A stretch of DNA of 64,000 nt. It comes from Ricinus communis (taxonomy: Eukaryota > Streptophyta > Magnoliopsida > Malpighiales > Euphorbiaceae). Numbering within the stretch: the stretch's first letter is position 1; each line of letters opens with the position of its first letter. A program made the translations under genes and the position numbers. The DNA is taken from NCBI RefSeq assembly GCF_019578655.1, contig NC_063265.1:11504501-11568500 (forward strand), written 5' to 3'. Positions 10,897-23,043 of this stretch are shown here, piece after piece. The notes beneath the pieces were generated by a model. The model was not told the origin of the DNA. It ran no database searches and saw nothing but the letters and a program-made list of their open reading frames with translations.

Positions 10897-10969
10897 TATC
10901 CAATGAAATGGACAGCACATGCATTTACGTACCAAACAATTAATCTTGCACGTGCATATTATATAGACC
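10897..10969 (+). repeat. relic copy of the OAS-TL upstream G-box block
   Basis: Closely matches 7573-7647, including AATGAAATGGACAGCACATG and the CACGTG G-box (10949-10954). It sits about 3.3 kb before copy B, not directly upstream of it, so it marks an old duplication boundary or a displaced promoter. Confidence 0.75.
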
Positions 10970-11542
10970 TAATTACTTAAATAATTATCTACTCTCAGCA
11001 TCTTTTTTTAATTATCCAACTATTATAAGACAATAATTGCTATTCTGCAATTTCTTTTCTACCGTAGGATTCTAGTAATTTGAAATGAAAAATCCGATTA
11101 ATGGACTAAAACGTAGGACTTGAGTTAATTATAATATTTAAAATTTAAAAAAAAAAAAGGCAAATTGCATTACTAAATTACTTCCTGACATTGATCACTT
11201 TACCAAAATGGTGTGTTTTGATAAGTAAATCAAAATACAAGGTTTTGTTCAATTCATCTCCATCTCGCAAGAAACATATAAGTTTAGGATTCTTGAAGGT
11301 GGAATTACTTTTGCAGGAAAGAGGTTATTTTGACAATTGATTCCGCAACATATACTATTTTAAATTATTAGATTTGTTATGATTTAATTACAACTGTTAA
11401 ATAAAAATCTATTAACAAAAATAATATATTATTTATTAATAGTTATATGTAATATATGTGTAAAATTCATCAATATTTATATTATATTTTATCAATTATA
11501 CAATTTAAAAAAAAAACTTAATAATTTTATTTTCTTAAGAAT

Positions 11543-11709
11543 AAAAATTTTATGACACGGTGTTATTGACACTAAATAATGATCCATTACTTTTTTTTTA
11601 TATAAATATGTATTTTTAGGTTAACTAATATTTGTTGTAACGATTTTTAAAATGTATTTTTGAAGGATCATTATTTGGTGTCATATAATGTCACTGTCAT
11701 AAAAATTTT
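11543..11709. mobile_element. MITE-like element with about 43-bp terminal inverted repeats
   Basis: The left arm 11543-11585 and right arm 11665-11709 are inverted copies of each other with a few mismatches (both contain AAAATTTTATGACA and AAATAATGATCC in opposite orientation). About 80 AT-rich bases lie between them. There is no coding capacity. Target duplication is unclear because the flanks are nearly pure A/T. Confidence 0.6.
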
Positions 11710-14258
11710 ACTTTTAATAAAAAACTAATATAATTGGTAGAATAAAATATAAATATCATTGAATTTTACAAGTATATTACATGCAATCCCTAATGAACAA
11801 TCTATTATTCTATTAGTATTTCTTTTTAATAATTATAATTATTCTAATAAATTTAATAATTTAAAATATATATAGCACAGATATCATGTTACACCGATAT
11901 AGTATAAACATCTAAAAAGTTAAAAGTCACATTAAATTTTATTGTTGCTCATTTCAAAGTGTCAAAATTCAACCGTTAACTATCCCAAATTGTTTCAACA
12001 AAATTATTTTGAAAAAAACGAAAAAAAGAGGTTAAACCTGCTTTTTCTGTGTGAGAGATGCCAACGGTGCGTATAATACTCGTTACACACAAAACAGAAA
12101 AGTTGAATTGTTGGCTCTTGCCATTTTCCATTTTTGTGTTCCATCTTTTACCACCCATTTAAATCAATTCAAAAAAATTATAATTTCAACTTTTTATTCT
12201 ATTTTTGGCATTTTATGGGATGATAATTTAATATAATGTTGATTTATAAAGAAAGATTCTAATATTTGACAAAAAAATTGGAAAACATATTTTTTGTGTG
12301 TATGAAGTGGAGATTTATTTTATTTTATTGATTTTAACATATGATTTTACTATAAATTTGTAAGACCATTTATAATCATGTCTTCACTATTTCTATAATA
12401 ATAATATTTAAATATAAAAATAAAAATTCAATGAAATTCTTATATTTTTATTTTTATAAGAATTAATAATATTTTTAATTTTATTTTATAATTTTCAGAG
12501 ATATAAATAAAAAAATTTTAAATATCAAATAACGAAAATATTCAATTTTCATAAAATCTTTTTGACTCTTATTCTAAAGGTCACTATTTAATTTGTTTAT
12601 TGGAGCCATAGGTTATTTTTATTGAAACAATAATCCACAGATGATTATGTAATAAAAGTTATAGCAAACCCGTAGCTACTTGTACTAAAAAAACAAGTAA
12701 GCATAATTCTTCCTGTACAAAATATTATTAAAATCTATAGTATTTTTTGTAAAATTTAAGATAAAACTATAAAGTTTGACTATTTAAATAGTCAAACCAA
12801 TTGCCTTACTTCTATTTAAAAAGATAATAACTCCACTGAGGTTTCATTTTATCAGATAATTCTTTTGAATAAATAATTTAATATAATAATATATATATTT
12901 TATATATACAAGGTGGCATTAGAATGAAATGCCATATTACAGCTATAGGCAACATATTTTAGAATTTTTTGTATGCGTGGCATTAGTTCTGTTGACGTGG
13001 CTTTCTATTCATTAACCTCATTCCAAGTGGGATGAGAGCCGCGCCCTGACATTTCGCCAGCTACGCGCGACTGTTATTTTATAACGACGGTCAACGGTCT
13101 CACTGTCCGTTTTTCAAGGAGAAGTTGCAAAACCATGAAGAACGAGATGGTAAACTATATCCGACTCGCCGGTGACAATTCGATGAACATGATTGATTTC
13201 GTTTCAGATCATCGGCAGAAATTGATCTCGAAGAGTAGAGCAAAATAAACAAATAAATAATTATCTAATTAGTCATCAGCGAAATTTTAATTCTGCAGTC
13301 ATGGCTGTATGATCGGACATGCATGTGTTCAACTAAACGCAAACCCATTTGCGAGATAGTATGACTTCGGGCAAGCTTAAAATTTATGGTGGTGAAGAAA
13401 GGTTATAATTGTACTTTGGCTGACACTATATTCTTGCCAGATAGAACAACTCTCACTTCTTCTTTTTCTTTTTAAAAGAATTATTAGGTTTGAAGTTGTT
13501 ATCATGGAGTTGAAGTCAAAGAAGTTTAGCAGAGAGAAGAGGAAGGATAGGTAGGCTAGACATATACACCCACCAAAACAAGAATAATAAAAACAAAGAA
13601 ACAACTGGAAATGGGACTATCTGTATCTTGGCAACTTTATATTCAGTGTATTTGTATTTTCGATAACTTTAATTAACCAATAGTGCTATAAGGCAACACC
13701 AAATATTGAATTTAAGATTTGCAGGCGGAAGAGATATTTTTCACATTCTTTGGCAGCAGGTTTGCACTTCTTACTCTCTCTCGCCGCTCACCTTTTGCAA
13801 TCATCTGCTTAATTCAATTGCTACTGCTGATACTGGAGATTATGCTGTTATATCCTGAGTACTGATGCTGTATTTATGCATAGTTTTGGTTCTTGACGAT
13901 GAGATTTTTACTTGGTCTATAGCTGCTATCCTGTTTTTCTATTTTTTGATATTTCACAAGAGTAGTAAACTTATAATTTCTACTGCAGGTTTAAGGATTT
14001 TATCATCTTTTTTTTTTTTTGTTGAAGTCTACTGCCAATGGTAGCATCCGTATATATTTTCGATGTGTGATTAAGGGTTGAATTGAGTTCAGTCATAGTA
14101 CTACACTTTCATCTGCTTTGATGAGTCCGTTCATGGAATAGTACCATAGGATTCCAACTCAAAAAGCTTTCTTTGTTCTTGTCCAATTGTTTCCTTTTGT
14201 CCTTTATCTTTCTAATTCTTCCCACTTCTTTAAATTTTTGCAGAACACCTGGAAAGAT
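11710..14258. other. intergenic spacer and promoter region of OAS-TL copy B
   Basis: AT-rich, no convincing gene. A less AT-rich stretch at about 12915-13400 has short open frames without recognisable similarity. The last part probably holds the copy B promoter and a 5'-UTR intron ending at the TTTTTGCAG acceptor (14253 or just before), matching the acceptors in copies A and C. Confidence 0.4.
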
Positions 14259-16285
14259 ATGGAGGCCAATTGCGAGATAAAGAAAGATGTTACTGAAGTA
14301 TATTTTCCTTGACCTTTTCGTATTGCTTTGGTTTCAGATAACACTTCTGCATATAGTTTATGTAATTATGCATCTTCTTCTTGCCTTTCCGTTGGGACTA
14401 ATGCAGTTAATTGGCAATACACCTATGGTATATCTCAATAATATTGTGGATGGTTGCGTAGCCCGGATTGCTGCCAAGCTTGAAATGATGGAACCTGTCT
14501 CTAGTGTTAAAGACAGGCAATTTTAAAAAAAAAAAAATGTTGTTCTATATTTTCTTTATATCAATGCACAAGCATTCATGAATTAAAACAAAGAATTTTC
14601 TTTTTCATCAATCCAGAATTGCATACAGCATGATCAAAGATGCAGAAGATAAAGGCTTGATTACTCCAGGAAGGTTAGTTACTATCATTTTTTTCGTTCA
14701 GTAATAGAGGTTTAATCACAGCCTACACTAATCCGTTCCCTTTGTTTGTGGATGTTGCTGAAATGTACTGACTAAAGACCGTACTGATTGAACCGACAAG
14801 TGGTAACACTGGCATTGGATTAGCAGCAATAGCGGCAATGAAGGGTTATAAAATTATCCTTACCATGCCTGCTTCAATGAGTCTTGAGAGAAGAATTGTG
14901 CTACGTGCTCTTGGAGCCGAAGTTTACCTTACTGATCCAGCCAAGGGCTTTAATGGGGTACTTGAGAAAACTGATGAGATACTAAATAAGACACCTAATG
15001 GCTATATCTTTCGGCAATTCGAAAATCCTGCCAATCCAAAGGTATAAATTTTCAGTCTTTTTGAATTTCAATTGATGATTAAAGGATTTAGAGATTAGTC
15101 TTTTGCTTTTGTGTAGATTCATTATGAAACAACTGGTCCAGAAATATGGAGAGACTCGGGAGGCAAAGTTGATGCCTTGGTTGCAGGGATTGGAACTGGT
15201 GGAACTGTGACTGGAGCTGGCAGATTCCTCAAGGAGAAAAACTCAGATATTAAGGTTTGTTCTGTTTGTCAATGTTTGAATTCAGAGCTTAAGAAAGATA
15301 TATTTATATTAACAATGTACTTTTCTGTTATGCATAGGTGTATGGTGTAGAACCAGTTGAAAGTGCAATCTTAAATGGAGGAGAGACCTGGTAGTATTGG
15401 CTTTATTGGAATTTGATACTCAATTTGTCATCCATTAATTTCTCTCAAGGTAGTGATGTTTTCATTATTGATTTCTCTTCTGTTAAAATTGCTTCACACT
15501 TGTCAAAGGGCCGCATCTGATCCAAGGAATTGGTGCTGGTATCATTCCTAGTGTTCTGAATGTTGACTTGCTGGATGCAGTTCTCCAGGTAAGTCTAAAA
15601 CCATTCAGCCAAGGCATTATTATTGGGTCAACATATACTTCCTATTAGCATTTTGGAGCGAAAGGTGAAGCTACTAGTGTAAATTGTGATAAATGAAGAG
15701 TAACAATAAAGCTGCAAAGGCATTTGTTTTCTCTTTTCTTTTTTTGATGGTGGTGTTACTTTATAGGTATCAAGTGAGGAAGCTATTGAAACCACTAAGC
15801 TGCTTGCCTTGAAAGAAGGTTTGCTGGTATGAAAGGGTTTACCTTCCTTTTAGCGTTTTTAGTTTCCAGATCTGTCTTATTCACTTATGATGCAATTGCA
15901 AGCTATTGAGTTTCTACTGATTTTTCTTTCTTTTGTATTATTTTCACAGGTTGGGATATCTTCTGGAGCTGCAGCTGCTGCTGCAATTAGATTGGCAAAG
16001 AGGCCTGAAAGTGCAGGGAAACTCATTGTTGTAAGCTTCATTGCCTTCTTCTGATTGGTATTGAATTTGCTTGTTCGTACTTTGTTTAAAGTAGATGTTG
16101 CCATCATGTGCGCATGCATTAAACTGCTCCAGTCTGCAACATTTCTCAGTCCAACTCCAATATCCATCAATCTTTTTCTTTTGCTTTTTCTGCAGGTGGT
16201 ATTCCCCAGTTTAGGAGAACGTTACTTATCTTCCAAGCTCTTTGAGTCCATTAGGCAAGAGGTGGAAAACATGACTTTTGATTGA
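14259..16285 (+). CDS. OASTL: cytosolic cysteine synthase (OAS-TL, CYSD-like), tandem copy B
   Basis: Same enzyme and same ten-exon plan as copy A: 14259-14297, 14407-14516, 14617-14673, 14778-15041, 15117-15254, 15338-15390, 15509-15588, 15767-15826, 15950-16030, 16196-16285. Expected 323 residues. The PLP lysine (SSVKDR, K48), PTSGNTG loop, GTGGT loop and [10 protein letters not shown] are all present, so the product should be catalytically competent. It ends NMTFD. Intron 2 again starts with GC. Exon 3 is one base short (CCAGGAAG against CCAGGGAAG in A and C) and exon 6 one base long, each shifting the frame; the first is a simple loss from a G run. I treat these as probable sequence errors, but a real pseudogene cannot be excluded. 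Confidence 0.87.
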
Positions 16286-17684
16286 GACCAATTCAAGAAT
16301 ATTCAACTTATCGGTTGTTACAGCACTGAATTTTATGATGTGACATACTCTCATAATTGTAACTTCTGCAGTAGTCCTGTGTAGTGTACTTGTGCCAGCC
16401 AACCCTCGAGTGTCAGTTAATTTTATTGAGATACATAGGCGTACTTTTGAGGATGAGCCTCGTTGCAACAGTAACATTATTCCCCTTATTATGGTATGGA
16501 TGTTAATTTTATACTCGGCCATACAAAAAGCTCTCCTGCCAATGCGTGAGGAAGTTTTCAAGTCCAAGTTTTTAATTGCTGCTCGCTTGTCAAGGATCTA
16601 TAAGTAGCAATAGTTAAAATGCTGTCTTTTCGTTATATTTGCCATCTTACCTCAAGCTGTTCTTTCATATATAATTAACGTATCAAATTTCTGGTGATAA
16701 GAAAAGTCAGTTGCACTTCAAAAATTAATCAATTAAATATTTTTTAAAATTTTTTTAAATAAATTACTTTTAATGATTTCATGAATTTTTAATAATTTTT
16801 ATAGAATATACGATTTCATGAGAATTTTTTTAATTTAATATGTTTTAAAAAATATTTATTATTTTAAAATGAAAGTTTGTTAAATTCTCGTTTTAGAGTG
16901 GTTTGAAAATAAATTCTTAATTTATGGTGAAAATTGCTGAAATGGAGGGATAAATTTATTGATCAAATTATTCACCAGTTGAATTAGCGAACAAGCCTCT
17001 GTCCACCGGTTCCTATCCTCTATTTCAATTGGCGGACAGGAAGTAAATTGACGTTAACTATTAAAAATTTTTGTTAGTATTATTGTAACTATTATTGTTA
17101 TTATATATATATATATATATATAATTTTAATAACTTTAATGATATTATATATATAATTACTTTTTGGTGAAAATAAATATTTTTAATGGGTTAAAATTAT
17201 GATTTTCGTATAAAACATATAATGTTAATATAAAAGTATAAATTAATATAAAAATATATATTAAAAATTTAAATTGGACTAAATTAATATTGTAGATTCA
17301 ATTTGGTTTATTTATTAATTCAATTTGATTTATTTATTAGTCTGTTGGTTAGATTCAATTTGATATCTTCAAGATTTTTAATTTAATTTATTTTATTGTT
17401 TAATTTTAGTTAAGTTCAAATTTTTTTGTTCTATAATCTCAGTTTCTTTTAATTTTTATTTTATTTTTAAGATCCTTAATTATTTAGTTCAATTTAGTTT
17501 GTTACAACTAATTATTAACTCTATAATGAATAATTTTAGTTTTAGTATTGTATCTATTATTATTATTATTATTATCGGTAGTACTATTATGATAATTTTT
17601 ATTAATACTTGCATCTTTAATTTTTGTTATTATTAAAAATTATATTAACAATATTGTAATAGGTATTTAAAGTGTTAAATTAAA

Positions 17685-17721
<37 letters not shown>

Positions 17722-17750
17722 TGTTGAAAACCCCATATAGTTGTGCAACG
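16286..17750. other. 3' UTR of copy B and AT-rich spacer
   Basis: The first 300-400 bases are probably 3' UTR. Beyond that the DNA is very AT-rich with (TA)n runs at 17101-17123 and 17683-17717. A short stem is formed by CTGTCCACCGG and GGCGGACAG (about 17000-17040). No gene seen. Confidence 0.5.
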
Positions 17751-19450
17751 AAAGCTGTAAACATTTCACAACTCATGTAATTAATCTCATGGAATTAAGG
17801 TTACAAGTTGTAATTGAAGATTTAATTTGAAAAAGGAAATAACTTTTTATGAACGTGAAGAACCACGGAGAAAAGACTACAACCTTTGAAGAGCATACAT
17901 AATTCAATTTTTATTGTTGATGATGTTTCATTAGAGAATCAAATATAAATTCGCAATTGCAAATCCTATAGATTATTTCACACAACCGACCTCAAGCAAA
18001 GCTATTCAATTCTTGAAGATGAAGAATTCTTTTTTCTCTCTTAAATTTCCTACTACGATAAACTTATTATAATAGTAAGTATGTCAAATTATCTCTCTCT
18101 TCTTCTTATGATAATAGGAGTAAGAAACTCTCTTATATAGTATTAAGGATTCATAATCCTCAACATAGTTGTACATACACATGTCATTACAAAACTCTTT
18201 TGTTACACGTGTCAAGCTGCTTTCTTAACACATGTTATTATAAACCCTTTTATAATGACACATGTCAAGTTGTACAAATACATGTCATTACAAACTCTTT
18301 TGTGATGACATGTGTCAAGCTCCTTAAATATATTATACATTATCATTAGTTAGACATTTACGGACTTTAACTTGAAGATGCTAGTGTTCCTACTCGAGGT
18401 ACAAGTCAAGTCCATCGTGGTGCTTGAGTTGATCTTAACGCGTGTGACTTTCTAGGTTATTAATTGGTAATGAGAATTTAAAATTAAATCTTAATATTCA
18501 TTAAAATATTTTAATCAACTAAGAGAACAATTAAATAATATTAAATTTTAATATTAATTAAAACACTTTAATCACTAATAGAACAATTAAATAATTTTCT
18601 CTCAATCGTTTTCATAAATTATAAGTGACATCTAGCAACATATTATAATTACCCAATTAATAATAATGGCATTGATCATCTATGAATTCTTTATTTATGA
18701 TTACCGTGAAATTAAATTCTTCTATTGAATAATATCTCGATCAAGTGATGATCATGGAATAGTCAAATCAACTAACTTGATTCTATGACCAAATCCATGA
18801 ATACATCTCGACTAAATATGATTAATGTGAAATTTTTTTTTCCATTAATCATAATTACCTCGGCCAAGGATTTCTGAGTCAAGATGTTATCGGATCGCAT
18901 AAGATATTCTCATTGTTTACTCAAAGTAATGGATTCCTTGTTAATGAACACTTACCTCCATGCATATGCACTCGAGCCACTATTTCAAGTACTCATTCTA
19001 GGTACGAACGAATACTTAAAGCATAAGCAAATCCCAATTACATATTCATGAGATAACTCTGCCACCTCAGGTTTAAGGATTAGTTACACCATCACAACTT
19101 AATAATAAATCAGTGACTTAAGTAAATCATCCATGTGATTCATTATTTCTTCAAGTCATGTCCAGTCCATTCATCTCACAAGTGACCCAAAACGATTAAC
19201 TTAGTAACTCATACTAAATGGTATGAGACTCACTATTCGATATATATTAGTATCTCATATTAATCATATGGTTAAACGCATTATGTTGGTCTTTCAGATT
19301 AAAAATGTCCAATATTTAATCTTATAACCAATAACTATTTTATAATATTTATTCTAAAAATCATCCGTCACTCATATTCTCAACTCTTGAGAATTGAGTC
19401 TTTAATAAATATTATTGGACTCATTCAATAATTATATTACTACAAAAATA
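17750..19450. mobile_element. probable non-coding transposable element or LTR fragment
   Basis: A 1.7-kb block differs from its surroundings in being less extremely AT-rich and lacking any open frame over 60 codons. It includes a three-fold tandem repeat at 18178-18330 and lies between two long AT microsatellites. It reads like retrotransposon LTR or leader sequence, but I find no matching partner LTR, primer site or coding region in the window, so the class is a guess. Confidence 0.3.
18178..18330. repeat. three tandem copies of an approximately 50-bp unit with internal dyad
   Basis: ACATGTCATTACAAA..CTTTT recurs with starts about 51 and 50 bases apart (18180, 18231, 18281). Each unit ends in ACACGTGTCAAG, ACACATGTCAAG or ACATGTGTCAAG, partly the reverse complement of its own start, so each can fold back. 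Confidence 0.7.
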
Positions 19451-19547
19451 AATGATAGACAACTGCCATTAATAAAATGATATTTATTACATAATAATAT
19501 CACAATGTATGAACTAAAAAAAAAAGTCCAATTGACTTTTAGGACAT

Positions 19548-19550
<3 letters not shown>

Positions 19551-19640
<90 letters not shown>
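19551..19640. repeat. (AT)n microsatellite, about 45 units
   Basis: Ninety bases of uninterrupted AT. It produces meaningless tyrosine/isoleucine frames on both strands. Confidence 0.98.
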
Positions 19641-19643
<3 letters not shown>

Positions 19644-21076
19644 TGGCTTTGCATGCAATTGTGATGGTTGCATTTGCATTACTCTGTCTGCCACTTCAGC
19701 AAGCGGACAGATGGATTCAATTTCTGTCCACCCGTGCAACCGGCGGATACATATATATTCTTTTTTACAAGTTTGACTAATACAAAATGAGAATTAAATA
19801 TAATTTTACCCTAAATATAATTTTATAGATATTGATAAATTTATATTGATTTTCACATTCTATTATTCAGTTATTTAAAAAATTACTTTTTCTATTTTAT
19901 TATTCTTGTTTTTTTTTGTTTTGCATTTACTTTAAATATTATTCCACATAGTGTTATATGTAGTTTCATATAGGGATGACAATTGGAAGTGAATTTTCGA
20001 TTACTTTTTCTGATCGAATCTTAATGGAACGGATTTGGATAGTAATAAACGGATTTCAAATGAGTTTGAAATTTAATTTTATTATATGTATCGGATTCAG
20101 ATATCTATTACCCGAATCCGATTGTATAAACGGATACGGTGAGTACCCTAATCCGAATCCGGTACCCATTTAACTAAACCGATATCGAATAGGGTACTAT
20201 TCTCTTAGGCCTATTAAGAATATTATTCATCATTTTGTTCTTCATGAACTTCAACCTTATACTTTTTATGAAAAAAAAGTAAGTCATTTTACCACTAAAC
20301 CATTTAATGATATTTGTTAAAATGAGACACACATGCATGTCATATATATTGAAATTTGGTGTTGAACAATTCTGTATATATTTTTAAAATTATAGATAAA
20401 GTAATAAAATATTCAGAATGTATCATCTATTAAACTCTTACGTTTTACATCCAGCCACATGATGCATTATGTTTCTGGGTCCATAAAATAGTTTGCCATT
20501 GAATATACCTTCGTAAGTATTTTAATTTTGAATTTGTTAGGTAGACAATTGTAAAATGACTATTCTACTGCTAACTTTTAAAAATTGTTGTACCAGGATT
20601 AAAATTCCAAATTCAACAACCAGTGAGTTGAAATCAAACAAATTTACTTGAGAGAGTGGGAACCTTGACAGCGAGAAAATTCAAAAGAAAAAGATGGCAT
20701 CATGATGTTGCCATTTAGCAGTGGATAATTCAATGGTAATAACCTCAGATGTATATATATATATATAAGGCAAAGTCTGAAGCGATGGAGGAGGATTTAA
20801 TTTTGCGGGTGCAGAAAATAGATAAATCTTATTAATAAAATTGCAGGTACAGAAAGTTTTGCTGATCTTTTCTTATTATCTGCAAAACAGTACAGCCGCT
20901 AGCTACTGATATTGGCTACCATGATAATATAGTTATGCTATTATATGTGCTTGCACTGTTGAGTCATAAGAATCAGGATTTTATTTCTGTCTGAAATGTT
21001 GCTTCCTGAGTCACTATTATTTGCAAAAATCGTAATCCTCTCGCTTTCTTTGTGCTTGCAGAACAGCTAGAAAGAC
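19641..21076. other. spacer and upstream region of OAS-TL copy C
   Basis: Contains a second GCGGACAG/CTGTCCACC stem (about 19701-19735), a segment at 19975-20200 rich in CCGAATCCG and CGGAT words typical of old repetitive DNA, and a short (TA)n at 20752-20766. The 3' end carries the presumed 5'-UTR intron of copy C, with acceptor TGTGCTTGCAG at 21051-21061. No independent gene seen. Confidence 0.4.
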
Positions 21077-23043
21077 ATGGAGGAGAACTATTGTAATATC
21101 AAGAAAGATTTTACTGAAGTATATTTCTTGGCCCTTTCTATATGTTGCCTATGACTTAACTAAAAATAATTCAGCTTATATTCTGTCTTCCTTTCCTCAC
21201 CATTGAAACTTATATAGTTGATAGGTAATACCCCTATGGTATACCTCAATAACATTGTGGACGGTTGTGTTGCTCGCATTGCTGCCAAGCTTGAAATGAT
21301 GGAACCTGCCTCTAGTGTTAAAGACAGGCATGCATGCTTTTTCCATCTGTTTGTATATATATTAATTTCAATTCACGAACCTCTATTTTATAATTGATGC
21401 AATGGATTTTTTTTCATCTTCATACATCCAGAACTGCATACAGCATGATCAAAGATGCAGAAGATAGGGGCTTGATCACTCCAGGGAAGGTTAGTCTCTG
21501 TCCTTTATCATTTAAAAAGAAAAAAATGATTCCTCGTCCGAAGTTCTCACTTGTTGCTTTGCCGTGAATGTTGTCAAAACACAAATTTCTAAAGACCATT
21601 TTGATTGAAACTACGAGTGGCAATACTGGCATTGGAATGGCAGCTATTGCTGCAATGAAGGGTTACAAAGTTATAATCCTCATGCCTGCTTCTTCGAGTT
21701 TTGAGAGAAGAATGGTACTAAGGGCTTTTGGAGCCGAAGTTCGCCTTTTTGATCCAGCCGAGGGCTTTACTGTGACGCTTGAAAGATTGGTGGGATGTGG
21801 CTAAAACACCTAATGGTTATATGCTTCATCAAGTGGAAAATCCTGCCAATCCAAAGGTATTTTGGTTAGTCTGTTGCAAAGTGGATTGGTGGTTAAAGGA
21901 TTGATATCAGGCTGTTGTTTTCTCTTCTTTTATTTTTTGGTGTAGATTCATTACGAAACTACTGGTCCAGAAATATGGAGAGACTCAGCAGGGAAAATTG
22001 ATGCCCTGGTTGCAGGGGTAGGAACTGGTGGAACTGTGACCGGAACGGGGAGATTCCTCAAGGAAAAAAGCTCAAAGATTAAGGTTTGTTCTGTCTGTTA
22101 GTGTTTCAACACTAAGGATTATGATAATCTTGCTAAGGGTGTGCTTAATTAATCCTTTTTTCTTTATGAATAGGTGTACGGCGTTGAACCAGTTGAAAGT
22201 GCAGTTCTGAATGGAGGAAATCCTGGTCAGTAATAAACTATTTCAAGTTTAAGTCCTCTTACTAATCTGACATTGGAGTGGAAACATATATAATGCAGAT
22301 GCCAACGATTTCTTGTTCTGCTTCTAATAAACTGTAAAAAAAAAAAAATCTTTCAAATAGGTCCACATTTGATCCAAGGAATTGGTTCTGGGATCATTCA
22401 TAATGTTCTAGATGCTGAATTGCTAGATGAAGTTCTTCAAGTAAGTCTACAAACCATTAATCTGGCGGATTGTCTGTTGATCAACATGTACTTCTATAAG
22501 CATTTTTTTAAGTGAATCTTTTACTCTTTTAGGTATCAAGTGAGGAAGCAATTGAAACTGCTAAGCTACTTGCCTTGAAAGAAGGTTTATTGGTATGGAA
22601 AGGTTAATCTGCTTTCAATGTTGGTAGTAATTTCTATATTTCTAACAGAAGCAAGTTTTTCTTTTCCTGACAGGTTGGCATCTCTTCTGGTGCTGCTGCT
22701 GCAGCTGCAATTAAGTTGGCAAAAAGAGCTGAAAATGCTGGTAAACTTATAGTTGTAAGTTGCCATTTCCTTCTTCGAATTGGTAATTTGGACAGTATTA
22801 GCTAGCATTTACTATATGCATTAACAAGATTCACCTTAGCTTTGCTGGTACTGTCCCTAATTGCATATTAGATTAGTTTAAGCTGTTCTGTATTCATAAT
22901 TTCAATCCAAACTCCATTAATCATGTGATTATCTTTTTGCTTGCTATTTGCAGGTGATATTCCCTAGTTCTGGAGAGCGTTACCTATCTTCACCGCTTTT
23001 TGATTCCATTAGGCATGAAGTGACAAACATGACTATAAATTGA
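21077..23043 (+). CDS. OASTL: cytosolic cysteine synthase (OAS-TL, CYSD-like), tandem copy C
   Basis: Third member of the array, ten exons: 21077-21118, 21218-21327, 21432-21489, 21595-21856, 21946-22083, 22174-22225, 22361-22440, 22533-22592, 22674-22754, 22954-23043. Exon 1 has one extra codon, so 324 residues are expected. The PLP lysine (SSVKDR) is K49 and GTGGT and [10 protein letters not shown] are intact. The substrate loop reads ETTSGNTG instead of EPTSGNTG, a change next to the active-site loop not seen in A or B. Exon 4 is two bases shorter than in A and B in the segment 21780-21808, where the sequence is also diverged; this could be a genuine lesion or local sequence error. Intron 2 has a GC donor. 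Exon 6 (52 bases) is the only in-frame version of the three. Confidence 0.85.

Noticed and set aside
16055..16607. Frames on both strands over the end of OAS-TL copy B and its 3' flank
   Set aside because: They overlap exon 10 in wrong frames or lie in the 3' UTR; no signal peptide, motif or splice logic.
19432..19780. Open frames on both strands of Tyr/Ile repeats
   Set aside because: They are the (AT)45 microsatellite read in different frames, not genes.
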